A stretch of DNA of 62,161 nucleotides from Proteobacteria bacterium CG1_02_64_396. Its GTDB lineage: Bacteria > Pseudomonadota > MNWR01 > CG1-02-64-396. The stretch covers positions 1 through 62,161 of the forward strand of contig MNWR01000031.1 in the NCBI GenBank assembly GCA_001872725.1, written 5' to 3'. The position numbers were made by a program, and so were the translations under genes. Under the pieces are notes generated by a model. The model made no database searches, was not told where the DNA came from, and was given only the letters and a program-made list of their open reading frames with translations. Below are positions 1 through 8,577 of the stretch, one piece after another. Numbering within the stretch: position 1 is the stretch's first letter; each line of letters begins with the position of its first letter.

Positions 1-107
1 AGATGGCCTACGTGCACGATCTGGACATGAGCGTGCGCCGCACCATCGCGCTGATCCGGGCGATGCCCAAGGTCAAGCCGATGGCGATGGAGGGGATGTC
101 GCACTGA
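1..107 (+). CDS. C-terminal end of an unidentified protein (partial)
   Basis: An open frame enters from the left edge and ends at a TGA at 105-107. The visible 34 residues are Met- and basic-rich and end in MEGMSH. There is an in-frame ATG at position 3, but no ribosome binding site can be seen, so the true start probably lies outside the window. A strong terminator follows 23 bases later, which supports this being the real 3' end of a transcribed gene. The tail carries no motif I recognise, so no function is offered. Confidence 0.5.
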   Translation, partial: MAYVHDLDMSVRRTIALIRAMPKVKPMAMEGMSH

Positions 108-130
108 GCGCGGGGCGGCAGGTCGCAACA

Positions 131-161
131 AAAAAGGGGCTCCGTTTCGGAGCCCCTTTTT
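131..161. terminator. Bidirectional rho-independent terminator
   Basis: A perfect hairpin with the stem AAAAAGGGGCTCCG, a TTT loop and the complementary arm CGGAGCCCCTTTTT. It gives a T tract on either strand. It therefore ends the gene entering from the left and also the minus-strand CsgG-like gene that stops at 194. Confidence 0.9.
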
Positions 162-193
162 GTTGGGGGTAGACGGGGTCGATCCGCCGGAGC

Positions 194-1528
194 TTACGGC
201 GCCACCGCCCACACCTTGACGTCGTCGACCGAGAAGATCGTCTGGTTGTTGCACAAATAACCGAACGTCCCCCGCTCGTAGGTTTCGTCCTGGAATCCGG
301 CCACGAATTGGCCGTTGAGGTACAGATCGAAGCGGCCGTCGACCCCGACGATCCGGACCGTGTTGTGCTCCCCTTTGCCCCGGCGCATCGCCCCGGTCGC
401 CTCCTCTGGGGTGAGGTTTTCCCAGCTCCCCCGACGCCAGCGGTTGAAGGAGAAGGTGCCCCGTTGGGTCAGGTAGAGGGCGTAGCCATCGGCCAGGGCG
501 TATTGGCCGTTGGAGCGGAAGATCAAGGTGACCCGGGCGTTGTCCCCCCCTTCCCAACGTAGATCGCTTTCCCAGACGAAGTCGGTGGAGTCGTTCAGGG
601 TTCCACCGTAGTAGACGCGGGCATGCCAGCTCGGGGGGATGGTGTCGGCGTCGATGTACAGACGGCCATTGCGGTAGGGGGCCCCCTGGTTGCCTTCGGG
701 GGCCAGAAGCTGCGAATCCATGGTGTCGTCGAGCAGCAGTTTGCCCGGTTTGGCCTGGGGATTCAGGGGGGCGCGGGCCAGACTTGGGGTGCCCAGGGGG
801 ATGGGATCGGGGGAGACCCGATCCCCCTTTTGGATCGTCACCCCCGCTTCGAGCCGGAGGATCGTCCCCTTGGATCGGGTGGGGCCGACCTCGGTCAGGC
901 GCATCGTGCCGATTCGGTCGAGGTTGCTGAACAGCACCGCGCCGCTGTCGTCCCGCTCCACCTTGAGATGGGCGACGAAAAGCCGCTGCCCCGGTTTCAT
1001 GCCGTCGTTTTCCCCCAGATCGACGAAGACCGTAGCTCCTTTGACCCCGAGGGCGGTTCCGACCAGGGGATAGGCCGAGGCCCATCCTCCGGCCAGCCAT
1101 TTGGCGTTCCACTCGGGGATGGCCGAACCGGTCTGGGGCAGAACCCGCTCGACCTGCGCGGTTGCGACATCGACCACCGTAACCCCCAGGCTCACCTCAT
1201 CCCCCGGCCCGTCGAGAATCTCGACCGCCGCGATTTTCTCGGCCCCCAGGATCTTTCCGAGTTCCACCACACGGGTGGCGTCGGCCACCCCCGAGATCTG
1301 CAACTTTTGTTCGGCCATCACCGCGGCCAACCGGTCGCGGTCCACCAGGGTGTAACGGCCGGAGGATGACAAATATCCGCGCAGGGCGCTCATGGCCGCC
1401 TCGGTTTTGGCGGCGCTCACCCCGGCACCGGGGACCGGCAGCAGGATGAAGCTGGTTTTGGCCCAGGCGGGGGGGGACAGCGTGAAGAGCAGCAACAGGG
1501 CGAGCAGCAGAGGTGGGCGGCGCGGCAT
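194..1528 (-). CDS. Exported CsgG-like protein with C-terminal jelly-roll-like domain
   Basis: 444 residues. A signal peptide occupies about residues 1-23 (PRR, a Leu-rich core, then AWA). Residues about 25-130 resemble the CsgG/curli-assembly type domain found in periplasmic or outer-membrane-associated proteins (TLVDRDRLAAVMAEQKLQISG, then LGAEKIAAVEIL). A middle part about 165-245 looks like a beta-rich module (GMKPGQRLFV). The C-terminal part from about 265 has the pattern of a concanavalin-like/3-keto-glycoside-hydrolase fold (FRSNGQYALADGYALYL, FDLYLNGQFV), probably a carbohydrate or surface binding module. The gene stands alone, followed by a strong terminator. A GAGG lies six bases before the ATG. 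Substrate and role are not known; it could be a surface adhesin accessory. Confidence 0.7.
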   Translation of the reverse strand: MPRRPPLLLALLLLFTLSPPAWAKTSFILLPVPGAGVSAAKTEAAMSALRGYLSSSGRYTLVDRDRLAAVMAEQKLQISGVADATRVVELGKILGAEKIAAVEILDGPGDEVSLGVTVVDVATAQVERVLPQTGSAIPEWNAKWLAGGWASAYPLVGTALGVKGATVFVDLGENDGMKPGQRLFVAHLKVERDDSGAVLFSNLDRIGTMRLTEVGPTRSKGTILRLEAGVTIQKGDRVSPDPIPLGTPSLARAPLNPQAKPGKLLLDDTMDSQLLAPEGNQGAPYRNGRLYIDADTIPPSWHARVYYGGTLNDSTDFVWESDLRWEGGDNARVTLIFRSNGQYALADGYALYLTQRGTFSFNRWRRGSWENLTPEEATGAMRRGKGEHNTVRIVGVDGRFDLYLNGQFVAGFQDETYERGTFGYLCNNQTIFSVDDVKVWAVAP

Positions 1529-1615
1529 GGGGGACCTCGACGAAGCTGGGTAGGGGGAACCTCGTCGCAGATTAAAACCGGTTCGCCGGATTGAAAACCG
1601 TTTGTGCCAAGGGGG

Positions 1616-2332
1616 TTACCCCACCCCGTACACCATCCCCCCCTGCCGTTCCAAACGATAGGGGCGGGAGGTGCGGCCCAACATCAGGGCCAGATCGCCG
1701 GTCGACCTCGGCGTGGCGACATGGCCGTGGCGTTGCAACAGCTGCAAATAGCGGTCGCTCCAGCGCTCGGCCAGCACCAGGTGGGACCAGGCGACGACCC
1801 CATCGTCGCGACAAACCCGTTCCATCTGTGTCAGCAGGGGTAGGGGATCGTCGAAGAGGTGGAGCACCCCCCACGACACCACCGCCCCCATGCTGTGTTC
1901 CAAAAAGGGAAGCGCGAAGGCGTTGCCTTGCAGCAGCAGAATGTCGGGGGGCAGCGCGCCGCCGTGGGCCCGTTTAAGCCGGTCGCGGGCCAAACGCAGC
2001 ATGGCCAAAGAGCGGTCGAGCAGCAGCAGCGGACGGTGATGGGTGGCCAGATAGGGGGCCAGGGTGAACTTCAGGGTGCCGCAGCCGACGTCGAGGATCG
2101 GCCCCTCGTTCGCCGCCGCCAGCGCCTGGGCGGCGCGGCGGCGGTAGTCGGCCACCGAATTGCCCCAAACCACGCGGTTGTACAGGGGGTTGCCAACCAC
2201 CCGGTCGTACCCCTTGGCGATGGGGTCGTAGTCGCTGGCAATCTCGGCGTCGGGCAGGCAGGTATGGATCCCCTCCTCCAACAGGCGCCAGTCGGTGCCG
2301 GGGATGGAGCGTTTGTCGAGACGTTGGCTCAT
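1616..2332 (-). CDS. Class I SAM-dependent methyltransferase
   Basis: 238 residues. Motif I of class I methyltransferases is clear (ILDVGCGTLKFTL, about residues 79-91), followed by the acidic loop (LLLLDRSLAML) and a post-motif VVSWGVLHLFDDPL typical of Methyltransf_11/25 members. The start is the ATG at 2332, with AGGAG six bases upstream, not the TTG one codon earlier. It overlaps the stop of the TetR gene by one base (TGATG), so the two are translationally coupled and probably co-regulated. The substrate is unknown; small-molecule or lipid methylation is more likely than RNA. TetR-linked methyltransferases often modify or detoxify the ligand of the regulator, but that is inference here. 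Confidence 0.85.
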   Translation of the reverse strand: MSQRLDKRSIPGTDWRLLEEGIHTCLPDAEIASDYDPIAKGYDRVVGNPLYNRVVWGNSVADYRRRAAQALAAANEGPILDVGCGTLKFTLAPYLATHHRPLLLLDRSLAMLRLARDRLKRAHGGALPPDILLLQGNAFALPFLEHSMGAVVSWGVLHLFDDPLPLLTQMERVCRDDGVVAWSHLVLAERWSDRYLQLLQRHGHVATPRSTGDLALMLGRTSRPYRLERQGGMVYGVG

Positions 2333-2937
2333 CAAGGTCTCCTGTGGGCGGCAATCCAGGGCAGCAAAAGCGTGGCAAAAAGGGTTTCGAATCGGGTGAG
2401 CTCTCCCCCTTCGCGCAGCGCCCCGATCAGGGTCGCCAGGTAGAGGGCGAACAGGGTCTGGGTTGCACCTTCGATGGGGATGTCACTGCGCCATTGCCTC
2501 GTCTGTTGCCCCTGCAGCAGCACCTTGCCGACCTCCTCCAGAAACGCCTGGATCTGCCGGTCGAAGCGCTCCTTCCACCCCCCTTGAAGAAAGAGCCCCT
2601 CCTTGAGCAGAACCCGGCTGAGCTCGGGTTGCTCGGCGTAGAAGACAAACAGGGGGCGGAAGAGGCGTTGGAGCTGCTCGGCCAGGGGCAGCGGCGCCTG
2701 GGCGGCGTTGATCCCCTCGGCAATACGGGGCTCCAGCCCCTCCAGCAGCACGGCGGCGAGCAGGTTGAGTTTGTTGTCGAAATGCAGGTGGACCGACCCG
2801 ACCCCGACCCCCGCCGCCTGAGCGATCTGCCGGATCGTTGTCTGTTCGTACCCCTGCCGGGCGAAGATGTCGCGTCCGGCGTGCAGGATCGCTTGCCGGG
2901 TCAGCGCTTTGGTTTCGTGCCGTGGTGGGGGAGGCAT
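2332..2937 (-). CDS. TetR/AcrR family transcriptional regulator
   Basis: 201 residues. The N-terminal helix-turn-helix is typical of TetR: RQAILHAGRDIFARQGYEQTTIRQIAQAAGVGVGSVHLHF is the family signature at about residues 14-53 (quoted in part only: FARQGYEQTTIRQIA). The C-terminal ligand-binding helices are divergent, so the inducer cannot be predicted. An AGGGG precedes the ATG. A 29-bp palindrome centred about 30 bases upstream of the start is the expected operator and predicts autorepression together with the coupled methyltransferase. Confidence 0.9.
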   Translation of the reverse strand: MPPPPRHETKALTRQAILHAGRDIFARQGYEQTTIRQIAQAAGVGVGSVHLHFDNKLNLLAAVLLEGLEPRIAEGINAAQAPLPLAEQLQRLFRPLFVFYAEQPELSRVLLKEGLFLQGGWKERFDRQIQAFLEEVGKVLLQGQQTRQWRSDIPIEGATQTLFALYLATLIGALREGGELTRFETLFATLLLPWIAAHRRP

Positions 2938-2952
2938 GTTCCCCTCTTATCG

Positions 2953-2981
2953 AATGAACATGTTCAGTGAACAGGTTCATT
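2953..2981. promoter_or_regulatory. Palindromic operator of the TetR-methyltransferase operon
   Basis: A 29-bp near-perfect inverted repeat: the left arm AATGAACATGTTCA and the right arm TGAACAGGTTCATT flank a central G, with one mismatched pair. It is built from repeated TGAAC/GTTCA half-sites, and the inner TGAACATGTTCA is itself palindromic, so it may hold two dimers in the QacR manner. It lies 16-44 bases before the TetR start codon, where binding would cover the promoter. Confidence 0.75.
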
Positions 2982-3018
2982 GGTAGCGCGAGGCGTGGCA
3001 GGGGTCAAGCGCAGACAC

Positions 3019-3044
3019 AAAAAAAGGGGCCGAAAGGGCCCCTT
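3019..3044 (-). terminator. Rho-independent terminator of the hemerythrin gene
   Basis: Read on the minus strand, the stem AAGGGGCC/GGCCCCTT with a five-base loop is followed by a run of T. It lies about 30 bases after the stop of the bacteriohemerythrin gene. Confidence 0.85.
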
Positions 3045-3072
3045 GGGATGCTGGATCGAGGTGGTCTCAAGG

Positions 3073-3510
3073 TCAGAAGGTCGCCTCCCGACCCTTGAGG
3101 TTGTCGCGGTAGTACTTGGCGTACTTCATGTCTTCGGTGATGAGGTGGTTGATCAGGATGTCTTTGATCTCCATCCCCCCTTCGATCCACTCGGTTTGCA
3201 GGTCGGAATTTTCGACCCGCGCCTTGATGGCCAGTACATCCTTGATCGCCTCGGCGTGGCGCAGGGCGTGGACCGGGGCGTCGGGGTAGTGCCATTGGGC
3301 AAAAAGCCGCTCTTCGTGGTCGAAGTGTTGCACCGCGTCGTCGACGATCAGATCGAGCAACCGCTTGAGCTCCTCAAGATCCATGCGCTCGACGATCGCC
3401 TCGTTCAGATCGTTGATGAGTCCGGCAAAAATCTTGTGGTCCTCGTCGATCTCGTCGATGCCGACGCTCATCGCGTCGCGCCACTCGATCTTCCAGAGGT
3501 GGTTTTTCAT
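3073..3510 (-). CDS. Bacteriohemerythrin
   Basis: 145 residues, the normal size of single-domain bacteriohemerythrins. All seven di-iron ligands of the family can be placed: H25, H62, E66 (in HFDHEE), H81, H85, H122 and D127 (in HLITEDMKY). The N-terminal IEWRDAMSVGIDEID is the usual start of the domain. It is cytoplasmic, with no signal or fusion, so O2 binding, delivery or local O2 sensing is expected, as in microaerophilic bacteria. It is monocistronic, with its own terminator. Its position next to the HD-GYP signalling unit may be chance. Confidence 0.93.
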   Translation of the reverse strand: MKNHLWKIEWRDAMSVGIDEIDEDHKIFAGLINDLNEAIVERMDLEELKRLLDLIVDDAVQHFDHEERLFAQWHYPDAPVHALRHAEAIKDVLAIKARVENSDLQTEWIEGGMEIKDILINHLITEDMKYAKYYRDNLKGREATF

Positions 3511-3656
3511 CGCTGCAAATCCTCAATGCGGGGCTCAATAGCCAAAGGGCGTCGTCATCCAATTGTCGTTATAGGGAAAAGTCCCACGACCGGTTCGGAC
3601 AAGCAAGGGTTGAGGGTGTTTGGCGCGGTCGCATGGGCGCGGGGGGATGACGCGCA

Positions 3657-5576
3657 TCAGGGGGGGAAGCTAAACCCGCGCGCCCGAAACAGGGCCAAGC
3701 AGGCATCGACCACAATCGGGTCGTACAACACCCCCCGATGGCGCTCGATCTCCTCCAGCGCCGCCTCGATCCCCAGGCCGGGCCGATAGGGGCGATGGGA
3801 GGACATCGCCTCGACCACATCGGCCACTGCGAGAATTCGCGCCTCGGGCAAGATCTGCCCCCCCGTGAGCCCCTGCGGGTAGCCGGAGCCGTCCAGCCGC
3901 TCGTGGTGTTGCAACACGATCTGGGCGATGGGCCAGGGGAAGGTCACCCCCTTGAGGATGTCGTGCCCCGCCTGGGCATGCTCCTTGATGATGGCGAACT
4001 CAAGGGGGGTGAGTTTGCCCGGCTTGGAGAGGATCTCGGCCGGGGTATGGATTTTCCCCAGGTCATGGATGCTGGCCGCCAGATGGATGCCGTGGATTTG
4101 CTCCTCGGGTAGCCCCATCTCTTGGGCAATGGCGGCGGCCAGATCGGCCACCCGACGTTGGTGTCCGGCGGTATAGGGATCGCGTGCCTCGACGGTGGCG
4201 GCGACGACCTGGATCGATTGCTCCAGGCTTTGGCGCAGTTGAATCCCATGTTGCTCGTGGGCGATCCGGGTGCGCAGGGTCAGGATTCCATAGGCCAGGT
4301 CGCTGGCCAGTTCCTCCAGCAATTGGACCTCGTCGGCCAGGTCGAAGGCGTGGGTTTGCTGGGCGTAGATGCTTAAGGCGCCGAAGGTCCCCTGGGGCGA
4401 GACCAACGGAAGGGCGATGTTCGAAAGGTAGCCCCGTTCCAGCGCTGCTTGATGCCATGGGGCAAAGGAGGGGTCGTTTTCGATGTCGGGGCTGGTCTGG
4501 GTGGTGGCGGTGCGGATGGCGCGGGCGACCGGCAACTGCCCCCCCTCGTTGTCGCCCCAGCTCAGGTCGTGCGTCCAGTATTCCCGCTCTTCCATACTCG
4601 ACCAAGCCATGGGGGTCAGGCTTTTTTGCGGGTCGTCCTGGGCAAAATCGACCACCGCCAAGGCATACCCCCCCTCCTCGACAATGACCCGGGTGACCGC
4701 CCGCAGCAGCTGCGCTTCGCTGACGGCGCGCACCAGCGCCAGATTGCCCGCCGACAGGGTTTTCAGCGCCCGGTTGGCGCGGCGCAAAGCATCTTCTGCC
4801 TGCTTGCGCTGGGTGATGTCGCGGACGATGCCCACCGCCTGCCATCGCCCGGCTTGCTCCATGGCCGACAGCGACAGCTCGATGGGGAATTCCTCCCCGG
4901 TACGACGTCGTGCGATCAGTTCAATCGTCTTGCCGATCACCGGGCCTGTACCGGTTTGGTAAAACTGGGATAGCCCGCGCTGGGCCTCCTCCCCAAAGCG
5001 TTGGGGCGCCAGCAGGGTGTGCAGATCTTGTCCCAGCGCCTCGTTGGCGCTGTAGCCGAAGATGGTTTCGGCGGCGGGGTTGAAAAAGGCGATTTTCCCG
5101 GCGTCGTCCAGCATCAGGATGGCGTCCCGGGCGGTGGTCGTGATGCTGCGCAGTTGTTCCTGACTTTGGCGATGGCGGCGGATTTCCTGCGCTTCGGCCA
5201 ATGCGCGACGAATGGCCGAAGGCAGCCGGGCCAGCCGGTCCTTGAGGACGTAATCGTTGGCCCCGGCATGGATCAGCTCGACCGCCTCGATGTCGGGCAG
5301 AGCGCCGGTGACCATGACCACCGGCAGGTCGGGATGATCGAGCCGCACCATGCGCAGGGCGTCCAGGCCGGTGAAGGCGGGCAGGTTGTAATCGCTCAAG
5401 ATGATGTCGGGATGGAATTCCCTCAGCGCTTGATCGAAGGCGGCGCTGGTGGTCACCCGGCGGACCGTGAAGGCGATCCCCTCTTTGCGCAGCTCGTGCT
5501 CCATGAGCTGGGCGTCCGAGGGGGTGTCCTCCAGCATGAGAATACGCAGTTCTTGGGGGGGAGTGGTTTCGGGCAC
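3657..5576 (-). CDS. Response regulator with PAS, GAF and HD-GYP domains (cyclic-di-GMP phosphodiesterase)
   Basis: 639 residues. REC domain at about 9-125 (RILMLEDTPSDAQ; phospho-acceptor Asp in ILSDYNLPAF). PAS at about 140-262 (FFNPAAETIFGYSANEALG). GAF at about 275-440. HD-GYP at about 450-635, with the metal-binding HD (SIHDLGKIHTP) and the HHERLDGSGYP signature, so it should hydrolyse cyclic-di-GMP. I place the start at GTG 5576, two bases after the upstream stop, with AAGAGG five bases before it. The longer frame to 5927 runs through the neighbouring gene and is not credible. It is the third gene of a kinase-regulator-effector unit. Confidence 0.9.
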   Translation of the reverse strand: MPETTPPQELRILMLEDTPSDAQLMEHELRKEGIAFTVRRVTTSAAFDQALREFHPDIILSDYNLPAFTGLDALRMVRLDHPDLPVVMVTGALPDIEAVELIHAGANDYVLKDRLARLPSAIRRALAEAQEIRRHRQSQEQLRSITTTARDAILMLDDAGKIAFFNPAAETIFGYSANEALGQDLHTLLAPQRFGEEAQRGLSQFYQTGTGPVIGKTIELIARRRTGEEFPIELSLSAMEQAGRWQAVGIVRDITQRKQAEDALRRANRALKTLSAGNLALVRAVSEAQLLRAVTRVIVEEGGYALAVVDFAQDDPQKSLTPMAWSSMEEREYWTHDLSWGDNEGGQLPVARAIRTATTQTSPDIENDPSFAPWHQAALERGYLSNIALPLVSPQGTFGALSIYAQQTHAFDLADEVQLLEELASDLAYGILTLRTRIAHEQHGIQLRQSLEQSIQVVAATVEARDPYTAGHQRRVADLAAAIAQEMGLPEEQIHGIHLAASIHDLGKIHTPAEILSKPGKLTPLEFAIIKEHAQAGHDILKGVTFPWPIAQIVLQHHERLDGSGYPQGLTGGQILPEARILAVADVVEAMSSHRPYRPGLGIEAALEEIERHRGVLYDPIVVDACLALFRARGFSFPP

Positions 5577-5578
5577 GA

Positions 5579-6037
5579 TTACCTCTTCGTCGCCAGCGGC
5601 GGTCGATTGACCAGCAGCCAGTACATGCCCATTTCGGCCACCGTTTTGGCGAACGCGTCGAACTCCACCGGTTTGCTGATGAAGCTGTTGACCCCCAGGT
5701 TGTAGCTTTCGGCCACATCGCGGTCCTCTTTGGAGGAGGTCAGCACCACCACCGGGATGGTTCGGGTCCGTTCGTCGGACTTGATGCGGCGCAGTACCTC
5801 CATGCCGTCGACCTTGGGCAGACGCAGGTCGAGCAGGATCACCTTGGGGCCGTTTTCGACCGAACGGTGGCTGTAGTCGCCTTGGGCGAAGACAAAATCC
5901 AGCGCCTGCGCCCCGTCTTTGACCCACTCCAGCTTGTTGGCCAGGTGTTGTTTGTTCAGGGCACGGATCGCCAGCTCTGCGTCGGTGGGGTTGTCCTCCA
6001 CCAACAGGATCTCAACTTCGTTCATCGCTTCACTCAT
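5579..6037 (-). CDS. Single-domain response regulator (Rcp1-like)
   Basis: 152 residues consisting of one REC domain. The acidic pocket is [13 protein letters not shown], the phosphorylation site sits in [13 protein letters not shown], and the Thr/Lys switch residues are in [10 protein letters not shown] and SFISKPVEF. The pattern, with long loops and no output domain, matches the Rcp1/phytochrome-associated regulators. The start is ATG 6037, with GAGGAG seven bases upstream; it overlaps the end of the kinase gene by eight bases. It most likely shuttles phosphate from the upstream kinase to the downstream HD-GYP protein or another target. Confidence 0.9.
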   Translation of the reverse strand: MSEAMNEVEILLVEDNPTDAELAIRALNKQHLANKLEWVKDGAQALDFVFAQGDYSHRSVENGPKVILLDLRLPKVDGMEVLRRIKSDERTRTIPVVVLTSSKEDRDVAESYNLGVNSFISKPVEFDAFAKTVAEMGMYWLLVNRPPLATKR

Positions 6038-8360
6038 GATGCGTCTCCTCGATGGGCAGCGTGAAATAAATGGTTGCACCCTCCCCAACACGACCTTCTG
6101 CCCACACCCTGCCGCCATGCCGGGTTACGACCCGTTTGACGATGGCCAGGCCGATGCCGGTCCCCTCGAACTCCTCGATGCTGTGCAGTCGCTGGAAGAC
6201 CCCAAAGAGTTTGTCGGCGTAGCGCATATCGAAGCCAACCCCGTTGTCGCGGACGAAGTAGATCGTCTCCCCCTCCCCCGGCGTGGCCCCCACGACAATG
6301 TGGGCCTGCGCCTTGGGGGCGGTGAACTTGATGGCGTTGGTCAGCAGGTTGACGAAGACCCGCTCCATCATGGCGCGGTCGGCATGGGCGCTGGGCAACG
6401 GCTGGATCTCCACCTCCACCTGCCGGTCGGCCATGTTGGGGGCCAGCTCCGCCAGGGTGCCGCGCACCAGCGCCGCCATGTCGATCGCGCCCAACCGCAT
6501 CTCCTGACGGCCGGTGCGCGAAAAACTCAAGATGTCGTCGATAAGCTGGGCCATCCGCTGGGTGTTGTCCCGCACCACATTGAGCAGCCGCTGCCCCTCG
6601 GCGTCGAGTGTGGTCGCGTATTCCTCCAGGACGATCTGTGAAAAACCGTCGATGGCCCGCAGCGGCACCCGCAGATCGTGGGAGACCGAGTAGGCGAACG
6701 ATTCAAGCTCGGCGTTGGCCTCTTGCAGCTCTTGGGTGCGCTGCGCCACCCGTCGTTCCAGGTCGCGGTTGAGCTGTTTGATGGCGTTTTCCGCCAACAC
6801 CTGCTCGGTGATGTCGTGCACCGTCCCCACCGAGCGCAGCGGCTTGCCCTCATCGTCGTAATAGGTCTTGCACCGTTCGTTGACGTATTTCACCCGGCCA
6901 TCGTTCATCAACAGGCGGTGCACGATGTTGTAGGGGGTGTGGTTGGCGACCGACTCGGTATAGGCGTTGTTGACCCTGTCGCGGTCGTCGGGATGGATGC
7001 CATGGAGGAAGGCCTCGTAGGAGGCGCCGAATTGCTTCGGGTCGATTTCGAAGATGCGGTAAATCTCGTCGGACCAGGTCAATACGTTGTGGATCAGGTC
7101 GAGGCTCCAGTTGCCCAGGTGGGCCATGCGCTGCGCCTCGGCCAGGCTGCGCTCGCTGCTGCGCACCTCCTCCTCGGCCTGCTTGCGCGTGGTGATGTCC
7201 ATGACCACCCCCTGAACCCTGCTGGGGTTGCCGCCTGCATCGCGCACCAGCTCCCCACGCGCCAACATCCACCCGTGGTCGCCCCCCGTTTTCACCATCT
7301 CCAGTTCAATCTCGTAGGGGGTGCCGGTTTCGACGGCGCGGGCGATGGAGGCGCTCAACCGCGCCCAGCTTTCGGGGGTGAACAGTTTTTGGGATTCGGT
7401 CAGCAGCGGCGGCGGCAAGGCGGGGTCGAAACCGTACATCTCGTAAAGCACCTGGGACCAATAAACCTCGGTGGTCGCCAGATCGACATGCCAACTGCCC
7501 AAATGGGCGATGCGCTGCGCCTCGGCAAGGCTGCGTTCGCTACGCTGTAGCTCCTCCTGAGCACGCTGAATCGCCGTGATGTCGCGGAAGACCACCACCG
7601 CCCCGGTGGTGTGTCCCCCCTCTTGGATGGGGGTGCTGACGAAACCGACCTGGAAGCTGCTGCCGTCCTTGCGCCAGTACACATCGTTGCCACGATGCAC
7701 CACCCCCTGGATGTAGGCCTCCTGAACCGGGCACTCCGACTCCGGGTAGGGGTGGCCGTCGGCGGTGGTGTGGTGGAACAGAGGGTGGGTTTTTTGCCCC
7801 AGGATCTCGTCGACGCCGAAACCGAGGAGCTGAGCGGCGGCGGGGTTGACGAAGGTGCAGCGCCCCTCGGGATCGAGGCCGTAGATCCCCTCTCCGGCCG
7901 CATTCAAGATCAGTTGATTGCGCTGACTCAACTGCACGACTTCCGCCTGCGCCTTGTTGAGTTCGGTGATGTCGCGGGCGGCGGCGAAGACCCCCAACAC
8001 CCTGCCCGCCGGATCGCGGTAGACGCTGGCGTTGTAGAGAACGTCGCTGAGATGGCCATTGCGATGGCGCAGGGTGAGGGGGTAGTTGGTCACGACCCCT
8101 TCGGCAAAGACCTGCTGATACCCCTGCCGGGCCTTGTCCGGTTCGGTGAAGTAGTCTGAAAAATCGGTGCCGATCAGCGCCTGACGCGCCACCCCGGTCG
8201 CCTCGACGGTGGCTTGGTTGACGTCGGTGATCTTGCCCTGGGCGCTGATGGTGACCAGGGGGTCGAGACTGGCCTCGATCAAACTGCGGGTGTATTGGGC
8301 GACATCCTCGTGCCCCGAGGAGGGGGAGGAAGGGGGGGCTTTTTCGGGGGGACGAGTCAT
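6030..8360 (-). CDS. Cytoplasmic multi-PAS sensor histidine kinase
   Basis: 776 residues without a transmembrane segment. Four PAS/PAC units can be traced at about 25-135, 145-270, 285-395 and 410-525; the third and fourth share the linker [10 protein letters not shown] and look like an internal duplication. A coiled coil ([19 protein letters not shown]) leads into HisKA at about 555 (phospho-His in [12 protein letters not shown]). The HATPase_c domain follows with the N box [17 protein letters not shown] and GTGIGLAIV. The kinase core resembles the bacteriophytochrome type. AGGAG lies five bases before the ATG. The signal is unknown, since PAS cofactors cannot be read reliably here. It leads the operon with the two response regulators. 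Confidence 0.92.
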   Translation of the reverse strand: MTRPPEKAPPSSPSSGHEDVAQYTRSLIEASLDPLVTISAQGKITDVNQATVEATGVARQALIGTDFSDYFTEPDKARQGYQQVFAEGVVTNYPLTLRHRNGHLSDVLYNASVYRDPAGRVLGVFAAARDITELNKAQAEVVQLSQRNQLILNAAGEGIYGLDPEGRCTFVNPAAAQLLGFGVDEILGQKTHPLFHHTTADGHPYPESECPVQEAYIQGVVHRGNDVYWRKDGSSFQVGFVSTPIQEGGHTTGAVVVFRDITAIQRAQEELQRSERSLAEAQRIAHLGSWHVDLATTEVYWSQVLYEMYGFDPALPPPLLTESQKLFTPESWARLSASIARAVETGTPYEIELEMVKTGGDHGWMLARGELVRDAGGNPSRVQGVVMDITTRKQAEEEVRSSERSLAEAQRMAHLGNWSLDLIHNVLTWSDEIYRIFEIDPKQFGASYEAFLHGIHPDDRDRVNNAYTESVANHTPYNIVHRLLMNDGRVKYVNERCKTYYDDEGKPLRSVGTVHDITEQVLAENAIKQLNRDLERRVAQRTQELQEANAELESFAYSVSHDLRVPLRAIDGFSQIVLEEYATTLDAEGQRLLNVVRDNTQRMAQLIDDILSFSRTGRQEMRLGAIDMAALVRGTLAELAPNMADRQVEVEIQPLPSAHADRAMMERVFVNLLTNAIKFTAPKAQAHIVVGATPGEGETIYFVRDNGVGFDMRYADKLFGVFQRLHSIEEFEGTGIGLAIVKRVVTRHGGRVWAEGRVGEGATIYFTLPIEETHHE

Positions 8361-8550
8361 GGAATCTCCTGCGGCGGGTATCGTTTGGTCTCGAATTCAC
8401 GCGGGCGTTTGCGCCCGCCGCGTCGGGTCTTGTCGCGGTGGTTCCCCTTCGCCCCGCAAGTGGGGCGAGGGGGCTCAAGCATCCCGTGCGACCACCTGTT
8501 CATCCGATGTTGTTGTTTTGCCGAGCGGCGGGGGTTGGTTGGCCGCCTGT

Positions 8551-8577
8551 GGGTGGATGCGCTGCGCTGATCCACCC
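8551..8577. repeat. Palindromic intergenic repeat after cusA
   Basis: An inverted repeat with arms GGGTGGAT and ATCCACCC around a GC-rich centre (GCGCTGCGCTG), touching the cusA-like stop codon. Short palindromes of this kind are common extragenic repeats in Gammaproteobacteria and can serve as weak terminators or RNA-stabilising hairpins. No T tract follows, so I class it as a repeat rather than a terminator. Confidence 0.55.
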
